Source: Clarkia xantiana subsp. parviflora (Eukaryota > Streptophyta > Magnoliopsida > Myrtales > Onagraceae). Taken from it: a DNA stretch of 64,000 nt. How positions within the stretch are numbered: position 1 is the first letter of the stretch; each line of letters opens with the position of its first letter. Positions 45,360 to 58,374 of this stretch are shown here, one piece after another. The notes beneath the pieces are model-generated. The model was given only the letters and a program-made list of their open reading frames with translations. It was not told where the DNA came from and ran no database searches. A program made the translations under genes and the position numbers. The stretch covers positions 4,395,066-4,459,065 of the forward strand of contig JAPTYO010000059.1 of assembly GCA_036873135.1 (NCBI GenBank), read 5' to 3'.

Positions 45360-45370
45360 TGGCGCCATCC
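45360..45370 (+). other. gypsy C primer-binding site
   Basis: tggcgccatcc, two bases after the LTR. It is the same site type as in E2, with one change. Confidence 0.6.
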
Positions 45371-45409
45371 GTGCTTTTTGAACAAACAAGCCTAACTATC
45401 AGAAAGCAG

Positions 45410-45776
45410 ATGGCAAACACATATGTCATACATGGGGGATTTGGATCAGGCGGAGAGTCAGCAAATGCAAGGTTTCCCTACAAGTGCATGAATTGGTGAA
45501 GTAAAGGGTAACCAAAAAGTCGCTATGAAATGTGGCGGAATAGCACTCAAGAAAAAAGGAAAATTTGAAAAGGAGATCCTTTCAATAGACGAAGACCCAA
45601 GAGAAGAGAATGGTAGACCCGCGCCCATGGAGGATCTGAAAGAAGTGATAATTGAAGAACCCGAAAGGAAGGTGAAAGTTGGGGTCTCATTAACAGAGGA
45701 AGAAGAGGCACAAATAACATCACTTCTGAGAGAATACAAAGAGCTATTCGCATGGTCACCGACATGCCAGGAATAG
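45410..45776 (+). pseudogene. gypsy C gag/protease remnant and RT linker
   Basis: MANTYVIHGGFGSGGESANAR near 45410 matches the IHGGVASGGPTANAR segment of the E2 polyprotein. About 40 bp later GEVKGNQKVAMKC matches GVGEVLGDQRTARQC after the E2 protease. A deletion therefore removed nearly the whole protease, and the Gag core is also absent. The frame 45525-45776 continues as the acidic linker before RT and ends FAWSPTCQE, where a frameshift leads into the RT frame (expected FAWSP.DMPGI). Confidence 0.75.
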
Positions 45777-47311
45777 TAGAAGAGGTAATATCCCACAAGC
45801 TTAATATAGACCCAGCAAAACGTCTAATAACACAGAAAATAAGAATAATGGGTAGTACTAAAAAGATAGACATCCAAGAGGAGGTGGAAAAGTTGCTAAA
45901 AGAAAATTTCATCAAGGAAATCATATTCCAAACATGGGTCACAAACCCAGTGCTGGTAAGAAAGGCAAGCGGAAACTGGAGAATGTGCATAGATTACCGA
46001 GATCTTAACAAGGCATGCCCAAAAGACTCGTACCCTCTACCCAGAATAGACCAATTGGTTGACACAACATCAGGTCATGAGTTGATGAGTTTCATAGACG
46101 CATACTCAGGGTACAATCAAATCAAAATGTATGATGAAGATGCCCCACACACAACATTTTATGCTGATAGTGACGTCTACAATTATAGAGTCATGCCATT
46201 CAGACTCATAAATGCAGGAGCTACTTACCAGCACATGATAAAAAAGCTCTTCGGAGACATGATAGGAAAGACGATGGACGCATACGTAGATGATATGATC
46301 GTAAAATCTAGGAAGAAGAACGATCACGTCGAGGACCTACGCATAACTTTCCAAAGGATGCGTAAGTACCAAATCCGCCTGAATCCGACAAAATGTGCTT
46401 TTGGGGTAAAATTAGGAAAATTCTTGGGGTTCATGGTGAGTCAGAGAGGCATTGAGGTGAATCCCGAGAAACTACAAGTAATAGATGAGATGAAATCCCC
46501 TACAAAACACAAAGATGTACAGCAGCTCAATGGAAGACTGGCAGCGCTGAATAGATTTTTGACGAAAATCGGAGATAGAGCACTCCCTTTTTTCGAGGTA
46601 TTGCGTGCCAACAAGAAATTCGAATGGACACTAAGGTGTGAGGACGCTTTCCAGCAATTAAAACAGCATCTAAAGATGTTACCCCTTTTGGAAAAACCAA
46701 CTCCCGGGGAACCCCTTTTCCTCTACATATCCACAAGCATTGTCACGATAAGTTCGGTATTGTTCAAAGAGGAGGAAAACGCACAAATACCGATTTACTT
46801 CGTGAGCAAAACGTTGGCCAAGTATGAGATAAACTACATGGAAATCGAAAAATACATCTACGCACTGATCATACACATCTACGCACTGATCATATCAGCA
46901 CAGAAGTTAAGACCATATTTTCACGCTCACGAAATAACAGTGCTAACATATCAATCATTGAAGCACCTCATGCAAAGGCCAGACACGTCATGGAGATTGA
47001 CAAAGTGGGAAATAGAATTAACCGAGTTCCGCATTCACTTTGCTCCACGAACGGCAATCAAAGGACAAGCCTTAGCAAATTTCATTACAGAATTCACAGG
47101 AATCGATCCCGACAATGAACCAGATGCATCAACAATCACAACCCAGGCAGAAGTAAATCAAGAAGAACGTCAAAGGAACACATGGGAAATGCACACTGAT
47201 GGTTCATCCAATGCTGGGGTATCAGGCGCGGGACTCCTCTTGTATCCACCTGACAAGGGTGCTCCAATGCGTTATGCCATGGAACTAACTTTCAAAGCAA
47301 CAAACAATTAA
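45752..47311 (+). pseudogene. gypsy C reverse transcriptase-RNase H frame
   Basis: 520 codons open. RT motifs in order: NFIKEIIFQTWVTNPVLVRK, WRMCIDYRDLNKACPKDSYPLP, MPFRLINAGATYQ, AYVDDMIVKSRK (intact YVDD near 46285), LGKFLGFMVSQRG. RNase H: FEWTLRCEDAFQQLK and PIYFVSKTL, with a 21-bp tandem duplication (46854-46895) that doubles IYALII. At 47190 HTDGSSNAGVSGAGLLL starts the archaeal-type second RNase H characteristic of the Tat lineage. It stops at TAA 47309-47311 inside ATNN(E)AEYEAL, where relatives have Glu. The catalytic residues look intact, but N-terminal domains and the frame end are lost. Confidence 0.9.
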
Positions 47312-48500
47312 GCAGAGTATGAAGCTTTGATAACGGGTTTAAGGATAGCTAAATGGGTAGGAGTAAAAACCTCAAGCTCAAGTGCGACTCCCAGCTAGTC
47401 GTAAATCAAGTGAAAGGAAATTACATAGCAAAATCTGAAAACATGCAAAAATACCTGCAGCAGGCAAATGAGTTAATCACAAGTTTTGATAGCTTCGACA
47501 TTGAGTCGGTTCCAAGAGAACAAAATCAGGAGGCAGATGCCTTAAGAAAGTTTTCTTTGGGGGCAGAGTCAATGAAAGAAGTTCATTTTGTAGAACAAAG
47601 GGGGCTGTCCATCACAGAAAAACTGGAAGTTCTGACTATAGACGAAGGAGAGGCTAGGATGACTCCAATGTGTCGATACATCACTGAAGGAATACTGCCA
47701 GAAGGAAAGGTAGAAGCAACCAAGATTGAGAGATTGGCTGTAAATTACTCAATGATGAACAACAAGCTCTATAAAAAAGGGTATTCTACACCATTCCTAA
47801 AATGCATAACATACCTGGACACAGAAAGAGTGGTTGCAGAGCTGCATGAAGGAGAGGCTGGATGTCACGAGGGAGTAAGATCAATTGTCTGAAAGGTCTT
47901 TAATTTGGGATACTATTTCCCAACAATGAACAAAGAGGCGAAAGAATTGGTGCAAAAATGTGAACACTGCCAAAGATACTCCCGAAATATAACTGCCCCA
48001 GCACCCAATCTCACCTCAATATCAAGCGCATGGCCATTTTCCCAATGAGGGATCGATTTGATAGGCCCCCTACCAAAAAAAAGGGACAAAAAACATTCAT
48101 ACTAGTAGTGATAGACTACTTCTCCAAATGGATAGAGGCAAAGGCCATGGGAAGAACAACAGACGACCAAATCATTAGCTTCATCAAGTCACACATCGTC
48201 TCAAGTTACGGTGTGCCAAAGATTTTGATAAGTGACAATGGTCCACAATTCAAGAGCAAAAATATGGAATGGTATTGCAAAGAGTTGAACATAGAACACC
48301 GCTTCGCACCAGTGAAACACCCCCAATCAAAGGGACAGGTGGAATCAGCTAACAAAAATAGTGGGTAGATGAATTAGAAAATTTCTTATAAGCTGTACGA
48401 ACAACACCGAAGATATCAACAGGAGAAACACCGTTTGGTTTGGTATACGGGACGGAAGCAGTGGCACCGGCAGAGATGGCAGTAGCGTCACTCAGAACGA
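47312..48500 (+). pseudogene. gypsy C second RNase H end and integrase, broken
   Basis: A new frame (47353-47892) finishes RNase H (LKCDSQLVVNQVKGNY...EADAL) and enters integrase: YKKGYSTPFLKC, a HEGEAGCHEG...CEHCQRYS zinc site split by a TGA at 47890-47892, and GIDLIGPLP (first Asp, after a TGA at about 48047). FILVVIDYFSKWIEAKA, ISDNGPQF (second Asp) and HPQSKGQVESANK (catalytic Glu) lie in 48030-48368. A further frameshift leads to [20 protein letters not shown], which runs straight into LTR sequence at about 48501. The DDE residues are present but no intact protein can be made. Confidence 0.88.
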
Positions 48501-48597
48501 ATACTTTGCTGGGTCCGATCTCTCCTAAGGGAGAGATCAGACCTGGCTGGTCCGATCCCAAACCTCCGGGGTCGGACCTCCCGTCCGACCCCGTAAG
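48501..48597 (+). repeat. gypsy C 3' LTR, left part
   Basis: Begins at LTR position about 146, so the first 145 bp and the PPT are missing. It has an extra ~37 bp containing the palindrome gatctctcc/ggagagatc (48517-48538) compared with the 5' LTR. It is cut by copia B. Confidence 0.8.
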
Positions 48598-49173
48598 TGT
48601 TGGATTACGGGGACGTAATACTACGGAATGCTAAACGTGTACATGCAAGTAATCTAACTACGCAGCGGAATAGTGTACACATACCTTTTAGCTTTCCTGC
48701 CCATGAACGATGTGGAGGGAGTTCTGATCCTCCGGTCGGAACCACGTACAAGTTCTTCTTGAGAAGAAGTCCTACGCAGTGTAAGCTCCACAACAAAGCA
48801 TCTGATTGATTCTTCAACGGGGACAGAACCTCGGACTAAGATGTGCACCGAAAATATCAACTACGGGGGTGAGAGGTTTCTCTCAAGTTCCTCAATGGAG
48901 GTAGTTCTTATTAGATTGATGTGTAAACCCCATAGGTTAGTCCCCTATATATAGGATTGGTGGAGTGGAAAAAAGTCCACTCCACCCAATGTGGGACATT
49001 AGTTCGGCCGAACCATGCTATTAAAGGGGGAGGCCCAATTTCGGGCCTCCCATGTCAATTAGGGATTGGGTTTGGCCCAATTAGCCTAATGTGACAATTA
49101 CCTAATTAACTTAGGTAATTTCCTTAGCATTAACGGGCTACCAATTACGGCGCCACGTCACCATATGCTAACA
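48598..49173 (-). repeat. copia B 3' LTR
   Basis: On the plus strand TGTTGGATTACGGGG to CATATGCTAACA. By eye it is about 95 percent like 60289-60864. On its own strand it is preceded by a purine tract (plus-strand gcccccactcgccgg, 49174-49188). Confidence 0.9.
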
Positions 49174-50330
49174 GCCCCCACTCGCCGGAATGGGAGGGTG
49201 CCTGTTAATATATAGTAATCTAATAGCATCAACATCTCAGTCTTCAGTCTCTGTCTCCGTCTCCGAATAGTTCATACGAGGTTTGCCGTGCGACTGGCGG
49301 ATACGACGGGCATCGTGCTACTCATCTGTTAGGAGTATTGTAGTGCCCGCAGAACGTTGATTCCCTTTCGTAAATCAATCCTGTTAAAATAAAACATGTA
49401 CTGCAATGTATCCTTGGTCAACTGATAGTTCTCCAATTGCCCAGTTTTCCACATAGGAATACTTCTCCATGGCATCTGTACAAGTGTTCACAACCTTCTA
49501 CTAATATCCGGTTGGCGGCCACCTAGTGAACACAAGAGTCGGTGAATTATAGGTGAAATTGACCATCCCCATCGCTTATACCCTTATTCTAACTCAACCG
49601 GTTTCCAAGACGTGGTTACTTGGCCGTTTTCTTTGGCTCTACGCTCGTACGCCGGGAATCGAACATTGAGCCAGACCTTAGGTATAAGTTCTGAGTCCGA
49701 GAGGATACTTTGGATGCCTCTTCATAAGACATTCGGGATCAATCACATGCTCAAGGTGAAGAAGTATGCGCCATTTGAATCACTAGGATTCTAGCTATCA
49801 CAACCGAGCATGACTCTGTGGTCGAACATGGCACGCGCAGTATGAAGCACGCGTCGATATTACACCTGGACTAGCCAGGATTGGGATATGTCAATCATGC
49901 TATCGCAGAATCTTTCATCTGGCCCTGAATGTGATTTTAATGATGGACTGGGTTCAATACGGCGATGTACAAAACGAAGATTAAGTCATGCATTAAGCGT
50001 GACAAGGTTATCGTTTCTTTTAACCAGGTTTATCCCCTGGTTCTTAGCCAATCTTTTTGTGGTAGAGGTCCCCCTCTCCTTACAAGATGACCGTGCCTTT
50101 GTGACTAGGCATGGTTCACATTCGTCATAATTTTGGTGGAAGAGTTTTACCTCTTCCTACGACTTAGTTTATAGACCGTAAAATCCGATGTTATATTTCA
50201 TTATGACGTCGATAGATCATATACTCAGTTTGCAATTCTTTTATTCAATCGAAATATTATTATTTAAAATGTCAAAATGTTATCTCTTATACAAGCCACT
50301 TATTTAAGCCCTACGTAATCCAAGCAGTTT
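49174..50330 (-). other. copia B 3' non-coding region
   Basis: PPT (49174-49188), then about 1.1 kb matching copia A 29128-30250. No gene is seen. Confidence 0.6.
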
Positions 50331-51349
50331 TACGTGCTTTTCAAAAATCTTTCAACGTAATGGCTTAGTCAATGGGTCCTTGACCACATTGTTGGTGGAT
50401 AAGTATTCTAAAGCGATTAAGTTGTCTTCCAAAACATATTTAGCATAATTGTATTTTTCATCAATTTGTTTGGTCCTACTATGGTACTATGGATTCTTAA
50501 CTGCTGCAATGGCTGCCTGACTGTCGGAGTATACATTTTACGGGATTACTCTCTTTGCCAGTGCCAATCAATGCAGTAAGAAGCCTTTTCAGCCAGACTG
50601 CTTCTTGTGCGTTTTAGAAAAGGGCAACAAATTCTGATTCCATAGTGGAAAGTGCGACACATAATTGCTTATTGCTTACCCATGATATGGCAACATTAGC
50701 AAGAAGGATAACTCCTCCTGTGGTGGACTTACAATCATCCGGATCGCTACCGTGGTCGGCGTCACTATAAACGGTCAATTCTATTTGCCCGCTCTTATAG
50801 CACAAAACATAGTCGGCAGTACTTTTCAGATATCTCATAATTCGTTTTACGACCTTTAGATGTTGATAACTAGGATCTGATTGGAATCTTGCTACTAGGC
50901 CCACAACGTAACATATATCTTGGTCGAGTACATAGCATGGCGTACCTGAGACTCCCTACCATGCTTAGGTACTCTTCCCCCCTCATCTGTTTATGCTCCT
51001 GCTGGTTTTTCGGTTCATCACGCTTTGACAGCGCGCATCCGAACACAACCGGCGTATCGACGGGTTTAGCACCGAGCATTCTGAATCTTTTCAATAGTTT
51101 TTTGATATAAGATTCTTGAGACAGACACAATGTCCGGGCGGCACGATCTCGGACAATCATAATGCCTAAGATGTACGTGACCTCTCCCATGTCTTTCATC
51201 TCAAATGCTGACACTAACCAGGACTTTGATTTGTTCATGAAACTCACGTCGTTCGCAACAATGAGTATGTCATCTATGTATAGTGTTATGATGACATACT
51301 TAGACCCGGAGGTCTTAGTGTATATGCAGGGATCCTTGTGAAGATTCAC
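50330..51349 (-). pseudogene. copia B reverse transcriptase and RNase H
   Basis: The minus frame 51349-50870 has SKYVIITLYIDDILIVAND (YIDD catalytic motif intact), GEVTYILGI, LSQESYIKKLLKRF and GSLRYAMLCTRP, then a frameshift. The frame 50904-50614 continues VARFQSDPSYQHLK, YLKSTADYVLCY, YSDADHGSDPDDCKSTTGG and VALSTMESEFVAL. A stop follows. Further decayed RNase H (plus-strand ~50600-50330) reaches the end of pol. It is better preserved than copia A but still broken. Confidence 0.85.
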
Positions 51350-53688
51350 AAATCCGTTTCCGACGATTTCCTCGTGGAATCTGCGATACTATTTCCGAGA
51401 CGACTGTTTAAGACCGTAAATGGACCCCTTGGAGTTTGAAAACTTTACGTTCTTTGCCAGGAGTAATAAAACCCTCAGGCTGCTCCATATAGATCTCTTC
51501 CTCCAGATTTCCATGGAGGAATGCGGTCTTAACAATCATTTGGTGCAAGCTCGAGATCGAGGCTTGCAATCATGGGAAAGGACGGCCCTGACTATGGTGT
51601 AACGCACAGTCGGTGAGTTTGTCTCATCAAAGTCCATTCCGTGAATTTGGATATATCCTATCGCAATCATTTGAGTTTTGAACCACTCAACTTTCCATCA
51701 GCAGTGAATTCTAAAATTTCACTTTCTAGTTCCGCGATTAGCAGATTAATCAACTAAGGACCAAAACCGAATTTGTTCTTAATTAGGCATGTTTCGACCT
51801 CCATTGTTTTCCTCAATTCCCTCGTTTTGTGGTTCTTCCCTTGCTTTGCTGAACCGCCACTGATTCAAGAACGAATATCAAGATGTTTAACATATCTTAT
51901 TCGATGGGACACTTCTCGAGAAAAGTTCGTTGCCTTTGACTATGTCTAGGCTCGTTAATCCCATCTCTAGTTTGATCGTTACTCCCACTCAGAATAATGC
52001 TTCTTATCAGAGCATTACTCCCACTGGGAAGAATGGCAGTGCTTGAACTCTGATCAACAACTTTTCAGGATGACCTCTCAGTTTCGGAATTTTACCTCCG
52101 AGATGTATTCCTTGATTACTAGGATCTCGAACCGAGTTGGTCGTTTTTCCCTCCCACTAAGAATGATGGGCAGTTGTATTAATTCAGTGTTTTGATTATC
52201 AGGTCCGACTTGATTCGCATTTGTATTTAGTGATGATTATATGTGAGGGGGAGTGAGACCTCTCACTGGATTTATTATGAAGACGTTTGTATCATCATAT
52301 ACCATATCAATCACTTATGTTGTATCAATTCTCCCACTCGAAGTAAGTGGGACCTGATAATCTCCGTTAACCATTCATTGATTCGATCAGTACTATGTCA
52401 GTTCGTTCCGCAAAACATTGGAATTTTATCCTCAAATCTTTATAATATGTCATGTTTGACCACAACACCATCAATCTAAGCTAATCTTAAACTTGTGTTC
52501 TTTTAAGAGTAGACCGTACTCTTTAATAAATACTTGTTTAGCGCAAATTAATGCTGCTAATGATAAGGTTTTACCCGTATTATCCTTTTAGCTTTTATGG
52601 TGATGTGTTAACCGATTTTATTGGAACATAGAGTTACATTAATGTGAGTCAACTTAATTTCATCCCGGAGGAGTAATTAATGTTGAACTTCATCATTATG
52701 TAACTTTGAACTATGTTGCTTGAAGTTTTTAATAAAATGATTGTTATAGTCAAACTATTCGGTCAAGGCTTATAGTGGGAGAGTCGTTTTACTGACTTCT
52801 TCCTTTCGTTTGTTTAACTCACCCAGAGACTTATTCACCTCAAGGGCTATGTATTTAAGCGTTCGCTTTAATGCCATAGTTGATATTCTTACTAGATTGT
52901 AGTAGCTTTGAAGCATACTTATAATCTTAGTGGTTATCAATGAGTTATATTTAAAGGATTACAAACGAAAATTTAGCATTCATTAAAATACTTCAACATT
53001 AAATCCGGATTTTAAAACGATGTGTCCCCTCTCTCGAGGTGACATGCGCCACGCGCATACCAGTTTTAAACCGTGGTTTTGAAATCGTTTTAGTCTCTGA
53101 ATTTTAAAATCATGTCGGTTTAACATGTATATTATTTCGGGATACTTATCATTTTAATGGAGTACTTAACAAATAAGGGTGTAATATTGATCGATTCGTT
53201 TTACGACTTTATGCGATCGATGGATGCATTAAAATGATGATTCGTTATTCATGATTCAGAGGTAAGTGTTTTATCTTAATACAATCATTTTACTGATGAA
53301 TTTTCTGTTTTAGTTATTCGTTCCGGATCGATCCCGTTTAACCGGGTCGATTAATTTTGATAAGTAGACCATGTCAGAAACTGAATGGGTACTACTCTAT
53401 TCAATAATTCCGAATCACATTCAACTAAATTTAAACACATAAACGGGAAAATAGGGATTTTACAAAAATAATGACAGAGTTTCTTGATCAATAACTGCAG
53501 CTACGCAAAGAAAGTTCTATAAAGCAGGTAGTCTTCACCACGTTTGAGCAAGCCACCTGAAAATTAATTCAAAATTGAATTATGTCAGATGTATCTGCAT
53601 CAAATAAAACGTTTTACCATCTTACGTATTGTGGTAAACGAGGCGTACCTTTTACGGTACTTGAATCAACAGTGGTTGTTGCACCGGA
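51350..53688 (-). other. copia B: decayed RT start and long non-coding middle
   Basis: Positions 51350-51900 still align with the broken RT start of copia A. Positions 51900-53688 have no frame, yet align along their length with copia A 26160-27680. No protease GAG-pre-integrase, HHCC or DDE motif is seen where integrase should be. Confidence 0.55.
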
Positions 53689-54333
53689 TCATCGTTTAAA
53701 CCTTTTATTGTTGGGTTTAGCCAAGCAATTCCGAAGTCCAGAAAACCTGGTTTCGGACAATTCGGGAAGTTTGGAGATGTTTTCATATTTATGGTCGGCA
53801 TCATATAAGTTAATTGCCTTTTTAAATGTTGTGATCAAACGTGCGAGTCCGTTATCATCAGCAAACCATGAAAGAGGAAACATTTCCATTACTTTCTGAA
53901 TTCCCACCCATTCATCGGCGGCGTCGAGAACGGTTTCTATCCCACTCTCTTTGCATAGAATTTCATGGTACGTAACCATTAATTCCCTCACTTCGGCTGC
54001 TTTTCCCCTGTCGTAGCGAAGGTGTAAGGTGCACCAAAGATGCAATGTGCTCTTTTGAAAACTCCTTTCTTCCGTTTCAGCTGTCAGATGCGAGCAAATT
54101 ATTTTCCGAGCTCTTTGATCCCTCCATAACTTGTCTTTATTATTGTATCTGTAAGGTATCCCTTCCTCGTTTGTATGTATCTGTTGACCTTTTGGATCGA
54201 TACGATCCTCGACTCCCGCAGGTATCAGGTCAATTTCAACACTAGTTTTCCAATCATCATAATTAATGTCATCCAGTTTGCATATTTTTTTAAAACGATT
54301 CGATCGAGCCATTAGAACTATTACAATTAACAA
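53689..54333 (-). pseudogene. copia B gag fragment
   Basis: A 215-codon frame. KICKLDDINYDDWKTSVE near the start is the usual N-terminal motif of plant copia Gag (L-D-G-x-N-Y-x-x-W). It continues with a helical region (WRDQRARKIICSHL, TLHLRYDRGKAAEVREL) typical of the UBN2-like capsid part. No zinc knuckle follows before the frame ends at KPNNKRFKR. Copia A has lost this region. Confidence 0.65.
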
Positions 54334-55706
54334 TCATGCAATAGAATTGCAAACATCGGATTATCTATTAGGATGGAATACGACAAATAGTGATCCTTCA
54401 GTCACTAAACCAAACCGACCGTCAGTAAACCGAGGGAATGGGGTGTCGTGAAAGAGTTTACACTATCGTCGTCTTCAATCCAATAGATCAGTCTTTTGAA
54501 AACGGTTATTATTTTGTAAATAATCGGAACGGGAATTTTCAAAACAAATATACCCGATCTTGGCTTTCCCAAGGCCCTTATAATTTTAAAAGGAATTATC
54601 CGATAATTTACGCATGCATAATACTATATTACGCCATAAACATCGAACATACCAAACCTGCTTACGCGTCATGCGTCTAATGTTCCTAGCATATATAATT
54701 CTACGTAAAGTAAATTATCACATGCTTTTATCCTTGAACATCCTAGCATACGTGTCAAAACATGCAACATCCGCACAAATCATGCATAATTGGCGACTGG
54801 AAATTTCGGTTTTAAAAACGCTTTGAAAATATTAGGGGTTGTTTTGCAATTCATGTTTACAATCAATCATGCGAATTTCTAGACATGGATTCTAGGCACT
54901 TTCAATCAGCATAGCATGTCTATCCTATTGCGCAATACATATATTTAAATCCCATAGCTCAATGCTCGCAATTAATATCCAGCTAGCTTGACTGAGTCAA
55001 GACGACAGTTCTAATATATATGTAGCAGATGTAGCAGAAAGTAAACAATTACAATTCAGCCAACTAATTTAATCCAGTCCCAAAAACATGCATATCCGAG
55101 ATACATCCCCATAATCGAAACTTGGTATTAGGTTTTAACCGAAAAACATGTTAAAACGCAAACCCTAAGAGCACTGTTTATGCTAAATTTAAAGTTAGAA
55201 AAAATTTTGGATTTAAAATTTGACATCCTATTTTATTGAACATTTTAAAATTTCCGAGAAATTTAAAAATTCTGGTCCGGTCCAATTTAAAATCAAGTTC
55301 AAGTCGGTCCGATTTTTAAAATCCGGTTTGGTCCGAAACGGTTCAATAAAAATTAGATTGTAGTTCGGTTTATCACTCAAAACCGGTTAGGTTAGGTTCA
55401 TTTTAGATACCTTGGTCCGACCCGACTCGACTAGGTTGACCCGATTAAGAAAACCCGGATTGGTTTTACCCGCTCCGGTTTAGCAATTGGACCGGCCCAT
55501 AAACCCTAGGGTTTTGGCTGAAATATGTCTTGTGGGCTAAGTAGAGTTTTAAAATCCACTAAAAACTTAACTTAGCCAACAAGAAATATTAATTATTTAA
55601 AATAATTTCCAACATTGCTAATATATATATATATTTCGGCATATACTTATATATATATATAAATATTGACAAGATTCTATCTTTAAGATGTAGATCAATC
55701 AACAAT

Positions 55707-55739
<33 letters not shown>
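54334..55739 (-). other. copia B leader with (TA)n
   Basis: Non-coding leader homologous to copia A 23900-25190. It ends, on the plus strand, in a (TA)n run (about 55708-55739) that is the Helitron insertion site. Confidence 0.6.
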
Positions 55740-55740
<1 letters not shown>

Positions 55741-55752
55741 TAGTTGTCTTCC

Positions 55753-55767
55753 ACGTGCGTTGCACGT
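55753..55767 (-). other. Helitron 3' terminal hairpin (insert in copia B)
   Basis: Stem acgtgc/gcacgt, loop of three, nine bases from the terminal CTAG. Confidence 0.7.
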
Positions 55768-57215
55768 TGATATCTTTAAATTTTCTATTCAAATCAATTC
55801 AATTGGTAGAATACATTATATGCAACATGTGATATCATGTAGAGTGTGAAACATTCAAAGATGATATTTTATGCATTCAAAATATTTTCTCAACGCGACA
55901 AACAATAGTGCATCTTCTAAACAACAAGGCGCCCATTCTCTAAACAATAAGAAAATCAAATTAAAATAATAATCGAAATAGCGATAATAATGTTTACACT
56001 CAATTTGTGGTGATGTACCTAATGGCTTAGAAAAGAATCTCCATCAACCCATATCAATTGATGCTATGTAACTCATTTACTTTGTTAACCCAAATCTCTA
56101 TTTCTTATTTTCTATCTAAAACAAGACCATAAAAATTTCACATACTTCTCAATTTGGCTACTAGTAATTCTTTTCTTGACAGCATACTTTGTAGGGCCTA
56201 AAATATGGATAATTTTTTTTTATAAAGTTGAAGTTAGCAGTATGTAGCTATAACAATGTCAAATCACAACATACATTTTTCATCCTAAAATAGGATTTTG
56301 ATACTATGTACTTCAACTAAGTTCGGACAAACAAGTAGGACAACATTTTTCTATTTGTAAAAATGTAAATGCAAGATCAAGCAACCTAAATATTTAAGAT
56401 GTACAACACATTCTGTAATATCTAAGGTTTGTTGTAAATTATGACAATGAGTCAAACTACCACCCTAAACCCTAAAATCAAAGATTCTATACGCAGGATA
56501 GTAAAAGAAATTGCAACTCCAACATGAAGATGAAAAAATGATCCAAGGAAGCAAAAACTGGATATTTTATAGTACAAAATGTAGCAGACAAATAGAGTTG
56601 TTCAAATAGATAGTAGGAAACACAAATCTTTCATTTACTAAATTATGATGGAGAAATTTACATGTAAGAAAGTCATACCTCTTCTCCTCGTTAACAGTGG
56701 AAGCTGTAAAAAAAGAGGCATTGAATTAATACTCTACAACTGAAACCTCAACAACTCACGTAACCAAAACAAATACAAATCAATTGAATATATAAGGCTA
56801 AACCAAAATGCCACATAATTTATTATATGTTTCTGATATATGATCTAGCTTTGATAATGAATATTTTGATCACGGAGCAACTATGGAGCGTTAGCATTCA
56901 ATGTCAGGCTCATTACAAAAATTAGGGGTACCTCTATTGCTTCCTTATGGAAACGTGAGATGACTGATTTCTTTCTACTGAAGCAGAAGATACAAGAGAA
57001 CTTAACGAAACCCAACTGGAAACTACAATAATCGAAGGAAATCCTAAGTTGAAGTATACCTTGATTGCTTCATTCTACAATCCTGCCAGCAGAAATAATT
57101 TAGACATTAGAAGTTTGACTTATGGAAGATTTGTAGATGAATGGAAGTTACACACATGGCTGGAAAAACTGAACTTTCTCATCTGGAAAACATGGCTTAC
57201 GCTTCGTAACCTACA

Positions 57216-57520
57216 TGAACCCAAATTCAATGCCCACCATACTGAAACTTTGTTGAACACCAGTGCAAACGAAGATGAACCTAAATTAAATGCTCGTAAA
57301 ACCCGAAATTGAATATCCTCATGAACATCGGTGACGCTTGCAAGATTGAATGCTTTGAACACCACTGCAAATGAAGATAAACCCAAAGTAAATGCTCACG
57401 AAACCTGAAATTGCATATCCTCATGAACATTGGTGACGCTTTCAAAGGCAGAGGAATGAAATTGAATGCTTTGAAGAATACTGCAAACATAGAAGAACCG
57501 ATAATAAATGGCATCGGAAC
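57216..57520. repeat. ~102-116 bp degenerate tandem repeat in the Helitron-like insert
   Basis: About two and a half units, starting near 57266, 57368 and 57484. They share gaagatgaaccta, aaattgaatatcctcatgaa and gaatgctttgaa segments. Confidence 0.65.
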
Positions 57521-58255
57521 CAGAAAAAATTCAGACAAACATCTCTCCAGCAGATGGCTTGCATTGGTAGAAAATACATAAAATTAGAGACCATCGACTC
57601 CTCCAGCACTGCAATATTCTCTTTCCATCGGAATTAAAATAATATATAAATTATTGTAAGTCTCAAACTGACCACTAACATTAGGAGTACCAACATCTAT
57701 GGTTATATCTATGTACTATATGTAGTCTCCATATGAGATATTATCACAGTCGATGACTACATTTATAATAGGCCGATTCTCATGTCCACTAATGGTTGTA
57801 TGAGACTTTTGAAAATAAATAATGCCATCAGAAAAATCTAATTATATAATTAAAATTCTATAACTATGTTAGCTTGTTGAAAGGTTTTTCCCGAGTTACC
57901 AGGTTTGAGGTTTAAGGAGAAGTGATTGATGCATAGTTTGACAAATCCTGGCGTGAATCCCAATTTTAATCCATGATTTTCTAAATATGCATCCTTGAAT
58001 TCATACTGAAGTTTCATCAAGTTTGTCCTATAACGAAGATTATCAAATTGAGAAGAGTGGAGTCGTTGACAGTTAATTCAAACAAGATATGACAAATCTG
58101 AAGTTTGCACAAGAACCCTATGAATCTACTTTTGCTGGGAAACTAATTAAAGTGACATCAATATACACCACATGGAAGAAACCTACAAACTAAATCGATG
58201 AATTGTTGGTAAAGCATGGAAGCAAGGGACAGAAAAAACGAATTAAAAAACTCAC

Positions 58256-58374
58256 ATGTCAACTTCATTGAATATTGTCAGGAGAGCAAAATATTTTGGG
58301 AGTCCTTCAATCTTGTAGCAACTCTTCTTGTGAGTAAGGCTGACACGTTTTTGAATAAGGCATGCAATCTTCAC
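58256..58374 (-). pseudogene. exon-like captured gene fragment in the Helitron-like insert
   Basis: A 119-nt minus-strand stretch is bounded by an acceptor (ATGGATCAG) and a GTGAGT donor (58250-58255). One open frame reads VKIACLIQKRVSLTHKKSCY, then KIEGLPKYFALLTIFNEVD. I do not recognise the parent gene. Helitrons commonly carry such fragments. A chance exon cannot be excluded without a protein search. Confidence 0.45.

Noticed and set aside
57049..57312. 87-residue plus ORF in the Helitron-like insert
   Set aside because: It runs into the degenerate tandem repeat and has no motif. The minus-strand exon-like segment at 58256-58374 is better supported.
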